From: Anaerolineae bacterium
GTDB lineage: Bacteria > Chloroflexota > Anaerolineae > J102
Reading direction: 5' to 3'
DNA length: 9,810 nt
NCBI GenBank assembly: GCA_015493675.1
Contig: WGCR01000464.1
Span: 1-9,810 of the forward strand
In this document: in pieces, positions 1 to 5,819 of the stretch
Layout of the letters: every line of letters begins with the position of its first letter
Numbering within the stretch: position 1 is the stretch's first letter
Program-made: the position numbers and the translations under genes
The notes under the pieces: model-generated
Database searches by the model: none
The model's input: the letters and a program-made list of their open reading frames with translations, nothing else
Told to the model about the DNA's origin: nothing

Positions 1-10
1 ATGACAAAAA

Positions 11-50
11 TAGAACGCAGACACATCTGATGCACACAGATTTTCGCAGA
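11..50. repeat. Dispersed AGAACGCAGA...GATTTTCGC repeat, copy 1
   Basis: The block opens with TAGAACGCAGA (11-21) and closes with GATTTTCGC (39-47). The same two words, reverse-complemented and at almost the same distance, occur at 7325-7360, so this is a dispersed family in opposite orientation. It lies just upstream of fpg. The rest of 51-175 is AT-richer spacer in which I see no convincing promoter. Confidence 0.6.
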
Positions 51-175
51 TTGTTTTGATTTTATCTGTTTATCACTTTTGGATTTGGGTGTGTCCATTT
101 TCGGTTGAGCTGCGCAGGCCGCCCTCCAGCTTGTCGGGAGCCCCCCTGAATCCCTGTTGAGCCAAATTCACTTTC

Positions 176-1012
176 ATGCCTGAATTGCCCGAAGTCCAAA
201 CCATTCTCGACGCCCTGGCCCCGCTCATCCTCGACCGGGAAATCCATTCGGTGACCGCCCTGTGGCCGCCGGTCATTGATCGGCCTGAGCGCATGCTTTT
301 TGCGGCCTGGATGCAGGGACGACGCGTGGTGGAAGTGAATCGCCGGGGCAAATATATGCTCTTCAGGCTGGATGATGACCGTTGGATGATCATGCATCTG
401 CGTATGACTGGCAAGGTGCGGGTGGTGGACGCGTCCCAGCCGCTGCGCCCCCACGACCGCCTCCTCTTTCACCTGCTCGATGGCCGCGACTGGCGATTTG
501 AGGATCAACGCAAGTTTGGGCGGGTGTATCTGGTGGAATCGCCCGACGAGGTGATTGGCAAGCTCGGGCCCGAGCCTCTGAGCAACGCCTTCGACGCCGA
601 TTATCTGATGCGAAAACTGGCCCGGCGCACGGCTCCTATCAAATCTTTGCTGCTGGATCAGCGCATGGTGGCCGGCATCGGCAATATCTACGCGGATGAA
701 TCTCTGTTTCGGGCCCGAATTCATCCCCTGCGTGCGTGCGGCTCACTGACGCGGACGGAGATCGAGGGGCTGGTCGGGGCTGTCAAAGCTGTTTTGGTCC
801 AGGCCCTGGCCGAAATGGGAACCACCTTGCAGGACTATCGCCGCCCCGACGGCTCGATAGGCTCCTTTCAGAACAGTTTACAGGTCTTTCGCCGCACCGG
901 TGAGCCCTGCCCAACCTGCGGCGCCCCGATTCAGCGTATCGTGGTGGGCGGACGCAGCACCCATTTCTGCCCTCGCGAGCAACTCCTGACGGGCCCCACT
1001 CATCCCGGATGA
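176..1012 (+). CDS. mutM: Formamidopyrimidine-DNA glycosylase (Fpg/MutM)
   Basis: Bifunctional DNA glycosylase/AP lyase that removes oxidised purines such as 8-oxoguanine in base excision repair. The protein is 278 aa, normal for the family. It begins MPELPEV, which supplies the N-terminal Pro2 nucleophile and Glu3. Lys59 in NRRGKY matches the conserved catalytic-domain lysine. The helix-two-turn-helix core shows VAGIGNIYADESLFRARIHP (165-184) with Asn170. A C-terminal zinc finger follows, with Arg260 in GGRSTHFCP. The start is fixed by the PELPEV motif, which must follow the initiator Met; no Shine-Dalgarno is visible. Odd point: the finger reads C245-x2-C248-x16-C265-x2-Glu268, so the fourth zinc ligand, normally Cys, is Glu (codon GAG at 977-979). 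The lipoprotein gene follows after 6 nt, so the two are probably co-transcribed. Identity is very secure; full zinc binding is uncertain. Confidence 0.96.
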   Translation: MPELPEVQTILDALAPLILDREIHSVTALWPPVIDRPERMLFAAWMQGRRVVEVNRRGKYMLFRLDDDRWMIMHLRMTGKVRVVDASQPLRPHDRLLFHLLDGRDWRFEDQRKFGRVYLVESPDEVIGKLGPEPLSNAFDADYLMRKLARRTAPIKSLLLDQRMVAGIGNIYADESLFRARIHPLRACGSLTRTEIEGLVGAVKAVLVQALAEMGTTLQDYRRPDGSIGSFQNSLQVFRRTGEPCPTCGAPIQRIVVGGRSTHFCPREQLLTGPTHPG

Positions 1013-1018
1013 ATCCCC

Positions 1019-2692
1019 ATGAAACCACGCCGACAGAAGATATTTTTCCTTTTTGTTCTTCCGATCATTGGTATGATTCTTGCAGCCTGCTCTGTGCCCG
1101 CACCGGCCTGTGATCAGACAGCTATTCGCTATCCTGCCGGGCGAAAGCTGGCGGGAGGCCCGGTGCGCCTGGGCGTTATCGACGCCAGTCCGCGCTTCAC
1201 CAATGATCTGCCCGAGGGCCTGCGTGCATCGCAAGCTTCGCTTGCCGTGCTGGATGATGTGCGCTGGGGCTACATCGAGCCCAATGCGCCCCAGAACGGC
1301 AGTCACGTCTATGTGTGGGACAGTCCCTCATCGGCGCTGGATACGCGGGTGGCTGCGTATCAGCAAGCCGGATTTGAGCTGGTGATGGTGTTGCGGGCGT
1401 GGAATCCCTGGGCGCGCAGTTTTGGGCCGCAGGGCGGGCAGGCCGCGGTCTCGGCTTCTACGCCGCCAAAATCGGAGTATCTGGATGATTATGCGGCCTG
1501 GGTGCAGGCGGTGGTGGAGCGTTATGACGCGGATGGCGTGGATGATTTTCCGGGCCTGGTGGATGTGAATGGTAACGGGCATCCTGATCCGGTGCGCTTT
1601 TTTCAGATCGAAACTGACGCCACGACCGGCGTGTGGTGGCAGGGCGCATCGCCAGAGACGACGGCATCTGATTATGTGACCTTGTTGCGAGCTGCCGCCG
1701 GCGGCGTTCGGGCGGCATCACCCGAGGCCCGCGTCATCCTGGCGGGCTCGGCGGCTGCCGATATGCTGGATCGCTGGCCCTCGGCGACGGATTTGGAGGA
1801 TATCGTCACCCACATCAGTCCTGATGTCTGCGGAGCCATCACTGCATTCCAGCAGAGTCTGGCGGCTGCCGACGCCTATGACATCGTTGCAGTGCACAGC
1901 ATGGGCGATTATTCGGGCCTGGCCACCTTGGCCGATTGGACAGCCACTGTGGCCGGAGAAGACAAGCCCGTCTGGCTGACCGGGGCGACCACAGCGCCCG
2001 CACTCACTGCTGATCCCACCATCGTTTCGGTGAATCCTCTCTTTCCGGGAACTGGCGAGGCTTTGTGGGAGAGTCTGAAGGACGTTACCGCGCCTGATCA
2101 TGATGCGGTTTTGCGCTGGTATCGGGCGGAACAGGCCCGGCTGGCCTTCAAAAAGTGGGTGATGGCCGCGGCCAATGGTTTCAGTGCGGTGGTGATGGGA
2201 TATGAACAGGATCGGCCTGGTTATCAGAACCCCAGTTTTGGATTACGCGATCTGGCGTTTCAGGGGATGTTGGGGGAAGCGGGCGACGGCCCGCCTGAAA
2301 AACATCCGGTGGTCTACGCATTGGCCATGGCTCAAGGACAATTGGGAGGCTACGGAGATGTGTTGCGGATGCCGGGATTTGCCAATGGCGTGTATGCCTA
2401 TGCCTTCGGTGTAGAGGGGCAGTCTGTGTATGCGCTCTGGTACGATGATGGCGTAGCTCAGGGCCCGGACGATGCGCCTGCTTCGCTTACGATTTCGCTG
2501 CGCACGCCCGACGCCCAATTACTGATGTTCACTACGCCCACGCAACCGGGCCAGACCAGCCCGGATGTGCAGACGCTTGTCCCGGTGGACGGCGTCGTCA
2601 CCCTGACGTTGACTGAAACGCCTGTCGTCATCCGCGGGCGCATCGAACCGCAGGTGCAGCCGCAGTTGTTTTTCCCCTTCGTTCAGGGATAA
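1019..2692 (+). CDS. Secreted lipoprotein with degenerate glycoside-hydrolase-like barrel
   Basis: 557 aa. The N-terminus is a lipoprotein signal: basic MKPRRQK, a hydrophobic stretch, then lipobox LAAC with Cys24 as the likely lipidated residue, so the protein should be anchored on the outer face of the membrane. Residues about 48-400 resemble the (beta/alpha)8 barrel of clan-A glycoside hydrolases. RFFQIETD (193-200) sits where such enzymes have a strand ending in Asn-Glu, followed by the usual pattern DYVTLLRAA...VILAG. KPVWLTGATT (316-325) sits where the nucleophile motif (VTE) is expected. Both glutamates seem replaced, by Asp200 and Gly322. DVNGNGHPD (182-190) resembles a calcium loop. 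Residues about 450-545 look like a beta-rich C-terminal domain, and the end LFFPFVQG resembles tails of Chloroflexota exported proteins. GGATGA overlapping the fpg stop is a possible weak SD. Substrate and function are unknown; a carbohydrate-binding non-enzyme is possible. Confidence 0.88.
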   Translation: MKPRRQKIFFLFVLPIIGMILAACSVPAPACDQTAIRYPAGRKLAGGPVRLGVIDASPRFTNDLPEGLRASQASLAVLDDVRWGYIEPNAPQNGSHVYVWDSPSSALDTRVAAYQQAGFELVMVLRAWNPWARSFGPQGGQAAVSASTPPKSEYLDDYAAWVQAVVERYDADGVDDFPGLVDVNGNGHPDPVRFFQIETDATTGVWWQGASPETTASDYVTLLRAAAGGVRAASPEARVILAGSAAADMLDRWPSATDLEDIVTHISPDVCGAITAFQQSLAAADAYDIVAVHSMGDYSGLATLADWTATVAGEDKPVWLTGATTAPALTADPTIVSVNPLFPGTGEALWESLKDVTAPDHDAVLRWYRAEQARLAFKKWVMAAANGFSAVVMGYEQDRPGYQNPSFGLRDLAFQGMLGEAGDGPPEKHPVVYALAMAQGQLGGYGDVLRMPGFANGVYAYAFGVEGQSVYALWYDDGVAQGPDDAPASLTISLRTPDAQLLMFTTPTQPGQTSPDVQTLVPVDGVVTLTLTETPVVIRGRIEPQVQPQLFFPFVQG

Positions 2693-2706
2693 AGCATCGG
2701 CGACCC

Positions 2707-2740
2707 CACGCCCCTCGGCGCCTCCGCTTTGCGGGGGGAG
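2707..2740. repeat. GC-rich hairpin after the lipoprotein gene
   Basis: CCTCCGC-TTT-GCGGGGG can fold into a 7-bp stem with a 3-nt loop (one G-T pair) about 30 nt past the stop codon. No T-run follows, so it is not a classical intrinsic terminator. It may still stabilise the 3' end of the mRNA. Confidence 0.35.
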
Positions 2741-2792
2741 CAAGTCGTAAGTTCAAAAAATGCAGCTCAACAGATTTCAAGGGGGAGATGTC

Positions 2793-2874
2793 GGGCGGAT
2801 TCGCAATCCGCCCTGTGAGCCGTCCATATCCGGCCGAATTCGCAATCCGGCGGGTTTGGCGCGGCCAACGCGCC
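2793..2874. repeat. Cluster of three hairpins, two sharing ATT-CGC-AAT
   Basis: Three stem-loops lie within 82 bp. The first is GGGCGGATT-CGC-AATCCGCCC (2793-2813), a perfect 9-bp stem. The second is GCCGAATT-CGC-AATCCGGC (2833-2851), an 8-bp stem with one mismatch and the same CGC loop. The third is GGCGCG-GCCAA-CGCGCC (2858-2874), a perfect 6-bp stem. The shared core of the first two suggests a REP-like unit duplicated and diverged. None is followed by a T-run. Confidence 0.65.
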
Positions 2875-2890
2875 CTGAAATCCAAAAGAG
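2873..2890 (+). repeat. 18-bp exact direct repeat, copy 1
   Basis: CCCTGAAATCCAAAAGAG occurs here and again, identically and in the same orientation, at 5411-5428. An 18-bp identity in a 10-kb window is not expected by chance. It lies immediately left of the mobile-looking element that starts at 2900. Its function is unknown. Confidence 0.7.
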
Positions 2891-2899
2891 ACAAAAAAG

Positions 2900-3210
2900 G
2901 TAACTGCTAACGTACTCGACTTTAAGCCTCAAAAAGCCACGAAGGCTCGAAGTTTTTCGAAGGCGCGAAGGGAAAAATAAAGAAGGCTATACTGAAAAAA
3001 CCTTCAACACGGAGGCACAGAGTTCACGGAGGAAGAAAAAGGCGAGGTTTGGAGAGAAATTTCTCTGTGAACTGCTGCTATTTTCTCCGTGTCCTCCGTG
3101 TCTCCGTGGTGAAATAACCTTTTTCAGTGGAGTCAAAGAAAAATACTTCGCGCCTTCGCCTTTCTTCGTGTCTTCGTGGCAAAAAGTGGTGATGAGACCT
3201 TAGTAGTTGC
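2900..3210. mobile_element. MITE-like element, family 2 copy 1 (interrupted)
   Basis: It starts GTAACTGCTAACG and ends, read inward on the other strand, GCAACTACTAAGG, giving a 13-bp terminal inverted repeat with 10 matches. It is flanked by an exact 8-bp direct repeat CAAAAAAG (2892-2899 and 3211-3218), the pattern of a target-site duplication. Inside are long inverted arms rich in CACGAAG: GCCACGAAGG from 2937, and its complement ending CTTCGTGGC at 3180. A separate 150-bp element with its own 6-bp repeat interrupts it; without that insertion it would be 155 bp. The left terminus is identical for 15 bp to the element at 5647. It has no coding capacity, so it would depend on a transposase elsewhere. 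Confidence 0.72.
2985..3134 (-). mobile_element. 150-bp MITE-like element, family 1 copy 1 (nested)
   Basis: It lies between exact 6-bp direct repeats AAAGAA (2979-2984 and 3135-3140). Read on the - strand it begins GACTCCACTGAAAAA, and its other end read inward is GGCTATACTGAAAAA, matching at 12 of 15 terminal positions. Inner arms are CACGGAG-rich (CACCACGGAGACACGGAGG). The whole 150 bp aligns end to end with 6558-6707, at roughly 85% identity by eye and in opposite orientation. It is nested within the family-2 element, so it arrived later. It has no open reading frame of note. Confidence 0.75.
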
Positions 3211-3246
3211 CAAAAAAGTGACAATCGCCTTTTTCAACAAAAAAAG

Positions 3247-3281
3247 CCCCCTCCGATAACACACTGTCGGAGAGGGTTTTT
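3247..3281 (-). terminator. Intrinsic terminator of the acyl-CoA synthetase gene
   Basis: On the - strand, CCCTCTCCGA (3276-3267) pairs with TCGGAGGGGG (3256-3247) in a 10-bp stem with one G-T pair and a 10-nt loop, followed by C and seven T. It lies 49 nt past the fadD-like stop codon. The + strand also shows the stem followed by five T, so it could stop transcripts arriving from the lipoprotein side too. Confidence 0.85.
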
Positions 3282-3325
3282 GAGGTTATAGGGAGTGGTT
3301 GACGTGTATCTATGCTTTTGGCGCT

Positions 3326-5062
3326 TCAGTCATCGTCTTGTGCGGCGGCGATCTTGGCTTTCTCCTCCTCCACCAGCGCCCGACGTAGGAGCTTACCCAC
3401 CGCCGACTTGGGCAGTTCGGTGCGGAATTCGACCATCTTGGGCACTTTGTAAGGGGCCAGCCGTTCCTTGCAGAAATCGATGATTTCTTTTTCGGTGGCC
3501 GTTTCGCCCGGTTTGAGAACAAGGAATGCCTTCACGGTCTCACCGCGACGTGGATGCGGCACGCCTACGACAACCGCTTCCTGCACCTTGGGATTTTCAT
3601 AGAGCGCCTCTTCCACCTCGCGCGGCACGATGTTGTAGCCAGAGGCGATGATCAGGTCTTTCTTGCGGTCGACGATGTAAAAATAGCCGTCCTCGTCCAT
3701 TTTTGCGATGTCACCGGTGTAGAGGAAGCCCTCTTCATCCTTGACATTCTTGGTTTCATCCGGGCGATTCCAGTAGCCCACCATCACCTGCGGCGCCTGA
3801 ATGACCAACTCACCCTCTTCATCGATGCCCAGCACCTTCAAGACGCCATTTTCATCCGGATCCAATGAAACGATACGGGCTTCGACGTCGGGGAAGGGGA
3901 TGCCGATGGAACCAGTTTTGGATCGACCGTAAATAGGATTGGCGTGAGTGACCGGGGCCGCCTCGGTCAGGCCGTAGCCTTCACGCAACTTGCCGCCGGT
4001 GATCTCTTCAAATTTACGCTGCACTTCTATGGGCAAAGGCGCTCCGCCCGAAATGCAGACCTTCACAGAATGAAGATTGTAATTCTTGACATTTTTGTGA
4101 TTGATGATGGCGATGTACAACGTGGGCACGCCGGGGAACAGGCTAATCCCTTCCTCTTCGATAATTTTCATCAACATTTCGATGTCACGCGGATCGGGCA
4201 TCACCATCAGCTTGCCGCCCACGTAAAGGCTTTCCAGCATTCCCACTGTCATGCCAAAGACATGGAAGAAGGGGATGGCCCCCATGAAGACTTCTTTGCC
4301 GTGGGCCATATCATTTACCCAGGCGTCGATCTGCATGATGTTGGCAATCAGGTTGCGATGACTGAGCATGGCGGCCTTGGGCGTGCCAGTCGTGCCGCCG
4401 GTGTATTGGAACAAAGCCACTTCGTCTGTGTCGATGGCAACGCTGGGCGGGTTCGGAGGATTGTTGGCGATGAGGGTTTTCATCCAATAGACCCCATCTC
4501 CTTCGGGCACATCCACCCAGTCGCCAGATTTTTGCAGCGTACTCTTGAGCAGATACGAATAAATCGGATTCATGAAGTCATTCAGATGGCAGATGATGAC
4601 TTTTTCAATATCCGTATCTTTCTGGATTTCTTGCAGTTTGGGGAAGAGGTTGTTCCAGATGACAACAGCCTTTGCTCCAGAATCGGTGAATTGATGGTGC
4701 ATTTCCCGTGCGGTGTAGATCGGGTTTGTATTGACAACAATGGCCCCCAACCGCACCGTTGCCAAAAATGCGATGACCGTGCCGGGCGAGTTTGGCATTT
4801 GTATCGCCACCCTGTCTCCCTTTTTGATGCCCATTCCCGCCATTGCCGTCGCCAGTCGATTGACTTTGTCTTCCAATTCCTTGTAAGTCAACCTGGCGCC
4901 TAATTTGAATCCCAGAGGCAAGTATTTCAGAATCATCCGCACGGCCACCTGGTTCGGATAATTCTTGATGGAATCGCTTAACAGCGTCCACAAGTCCACC
5001 TCCGGATAATCAATTGAGGCTGGGACCCCATTGTCATAAGATTGCAGCCAGGGTTTTTCCAT
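3326..5062 (-). CDS. fadD: Long-chain fatty-acid--CoA ligase (acyl-CoA synthetase)
   Basis: Activates fatty acids to acyl-CoA through an acyl-adenylate, feeding beta-oxidation or lipid synthesis; expected in the cytoplasm or at the inner membrane face. It is 578 aa, typical for FadD-type enzymes of the adenylate-forming superfamily. The motifs are in order: phosphate loop YTGGTTGTPK (220-229), GYGLTEAAP (362-370), YTGD (448-451), hinge region DRKKDLIIASGYNI (465-478), and the C-terminal catalytic lysine in AVGKLLRR (Lys557). The start is set at MEKPWL because AAGGAG lies 8 nt upstream; the reading frame stays open to 5182, but that extension looks non-coding and lacks a ribosome site. It stands alone, with its own promoter and terminator. 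The family assignment is firm; chain-length preference cannot be read from sequence, so the symbol is by analogy. Confidence 0.94.
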   Translation of the reverse strand: MEKPWLQSYDNGVPASIDYPEVDLWTLLSDSIKNYPNQVAVRMILKYLPLGFKLGARLTYKELEDKVNRLATAMAGMGIKKGDRVAIQMPNSPGTVIAFLATVRLGAIVVNTNPIYTAREMHHQFTDSGAKAVVIWNNLFPKLQEIQKDTDIEKVIICHLNDFMNPIYSYLLKSTLQKSGDWVDVPEGDGVYWMKTLIANNPPNPPSVAIDTDEVALFQYTGGTTGTPKAAMLSHRNLIANIMQIDAWVNDMAHGKEVFMGAIPFFHVFGMTVGMLESLYVGGKLMVMPDPRDIEMLMKIIEEEGISLFPGVPTLYIAIINHKNVKNYNLHSVKVCISGGAPLPIEVQRKFEEITGGKLREGYGLTEAAPVTHANPIYGRSKTGSIGIPFPDVEARIVSLDPDENGVLKVLGIDEEGELVIQAPQVMVGYWNRPDETKNVKDEEGFLYTGDIAKMDEDGYFYIVDRKKDLIIASGYNIVPREVEEALYENPKVQEAVVVGVPHPRRGETVKAFLVLKPGETATEKEIIDFCKERLAPYKVPKMVEFRTELPKSAVGKLLRRALVEEEKAKIAAAQDDD

Positions 5063-5068
5063 TGTAGC

Positions 5069-5077
5069 AGCTCCTTG
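5069..5077 (-). promoter_or_regulatory. Shine-Dalgarno site that decides the fadD start
   Basis: On the - strand AAGGAG precedes the ATG at 5062 with 8 nt between them. This favours the 578-residue product over the longer open frame to 5182. It is one of only two clear SD sequences in the window. Confidence 0.8.
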
Positions 5078-5183
5078 AATAAAGTTGTGGAGAGAGAAAG
5101 GACAACTTTTGGCGGGACATTGCCCCTTATGGATTGCGAGAGAAGCAAGTTTAGAATTGGCAGCTTTCGTCTCAATCGGCAAC

Positions 5184-5231
5184 TACTTTGTCGCCATCTT
5201 GATTATACAAACAAAGTAATATCTTCGTCAA
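5184..5231 (-). promoter_or_regulatory. Sigma-70-type promoter with flanking inverted repeat
   Basis: On the - strand the -35 hexamer TTGACG (5231-5226) and the -10 hexamer TATAAT (5207-5202) are separated by 18 bp, close to consensus. Transcription would start near 5195, leaving a leader of about 130 nt before the fadD-like gene. A perfect 8-bp inverted repeat, TACTTTGT (5184-5191) and ACAAAGTA (5211-5218), brackets the -10 box. It could be an operator for a repressor sensing fatty acids or acyl-CoA; that role is inference. Confidence 0.72.
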
Positions 5232-5326
5232 TAAAGGTTAAGTTGGGTTTTTATCTCACATAAATGACTGCATCAATCCGATCGACGGGAAGAATCTTGG
5301 CTCAATAGGAGTGAAGGGAAGCTCCA

Positions 5327-5395
5327 GACCTCCTGGAGGTGGCTGAAAACCGCCTGGCCAAGCCAAAAACTACCTGGCCACCTCTCCCGGAGGTC
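5327..5395. repeat. Inverted-repeat element with GACCTCC...GGAGGTC arms
   Basis: The left arm, GACCTCCTGGAGGTGG (5327-5342), and the right arm, CCACCTCTCCCGGAGGTC (5378-5395), are near inverted copies. Each arm is itself palindromic (ACCTCC-T-GGAGGT; ACCTC-TCCCG-GAGGT). The centre has CCTGGCCA twice. No flanking direct repeat is visible and no gene is present. Confidence 0.55.
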
Positions 5396-5410
5396 AAAAG
5401 GCAGTTAATC

Positions 5411-5428
5411 CCCTGAAATCCAAAAGAG
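5411..5428 (+). repeat. 18-bp exact direct repeat, copy 2
   Basis: Identical to 2873-2890 (CCCTGAAATCCAAAAGAG). Here it follows the inverted-repeat element and is not directly beside a family-2 element, so it is probably its own repeat or the edge of a larger degenerate one. Confidence 0.7.
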
Positions 5429-5497
5429 CCAGGATCTGCCGGTTATGTTAGTCCCTCTCCCAGATAGATTCATCCAATATCCCTTATCTACTCAGGT

Positions 5498-5643
5498 TTG
5501 ACAAATTTTCCCAAAAAAGCTAAGCTTGTGCCGCCGAGATCATACTTGGCGTTGCTGCGGCCAACACAATGGCGTGTTTGGACGCAGCATAATCACGCAA
5601 AAAAGCCGGTGGACGCCCGATTCGGATGTCCCACCGGCTTTCT
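5498..5643 (+). promoter_or_regulatory. Possible promoter plus two hairpins (candidate small RNA)
   Basis: TTGACA (5498-5503), a 17-bp spacer and a weak TAAGCT -10 (5521-5526) point rightward where there is no gene. Downstream is a 37-nt imperfect hairpin, TGCTGCG...CGCAGCA (5553-5589), with inner pairing around loop AATGGC, then the terminator hairpin at 5603-5640. A transcript of about 115 nt is conceivable. The T-run is poor in this direction and the -10 is weak, so this is tentative. Confidence 0.25.
5597..5640 (-). terminator. Intrinsic terminator of the tup-moa operon
   Basis: AAGCCGGTGG (5603-5612) and CCACCGGCTT (5631-5640) form a perfect 10-bp stem. On the - strand the stem is followed by a run of T (GGCTTTTTTGCG). 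It lies about 180 nt beyond the moaD-moaE stop, but a 143-bp element plus its 8-bp duplication lies between. Without them the distance would be about 29 nt, which is typical. Confidence 0.8.
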
Positions 5644-5646
5644 GTT

Positions 5647-5789
5647 GTAACTGCTAACGTAACCCTGTTCACTCGCCACGGATACGAGGAAACACGGATA
5701 AAATCTTTTTTGAATGTCTTCGTGTCTTCGTTTCCTTCGTGTCTTCATGGCAAAAGATGACGCTTGGGGCCAGCGACCTCGGCAGTGTC
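5647..5789. mobile_element. MITE-like element, family 2 copy 2
   Basis: It starts GTAACTGCTAACGTA, identical over 15 bp to the element at 2900, and is flanked by an exact direct repeat TTTCTGTT (5639-5646 and 5790-5797; the match extends one further base, C, to the left). The right end read inward is GACACTGCCGAGG, which matches the left terminus at 8 of 13 positions. Internally GCCACGGATACGA (from 5675) opposes CTTCGTGTCTTCATGGC (ending 5751), the same CACGAAG-type arms. It is 143 bp and lies between the moaD-moaE stop and the operon terminator. Confidence 0.68.
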
Positions 5790-5819
5790 TTTCTGTTTTC
5801 CAAACGCTGTATGACGCCC

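Noticed and set aside
48..76. Promoter for fpg
   Set aside because: TTGTTT and TATCAC can be picked out, but no pair has both good hexamers and 16-18 bp spacing.
2707..2740. Intrinsic terminator for the lipoprotein gene
   Set aside because: The stem is good but no T-run follows; the terminator at 3247-3281 is the better candidate from either side.
2900..3210. CRISPR array
   Set aside because: CACGGAG/CACGAAG words recur but in inverted arms with no regular repeat-spacer spacing.
3944..4903. Long + strand open frame opposite the acyl-CoA synthetase
   Set aside because: It is histidine-rich shadow sequence antisense to a gene with complete family motifs, and it has no ribosome site.
5063..5182. 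40-codon N-terminal extension of the acyl-CoA synthetase frame
   Set aside because: AAGGAG lies properly before the ATG at 5062, the extension does not look like a family N-terminus, and its upstream start lies downstream of the predicted transcription start by only a few bases with no SD.
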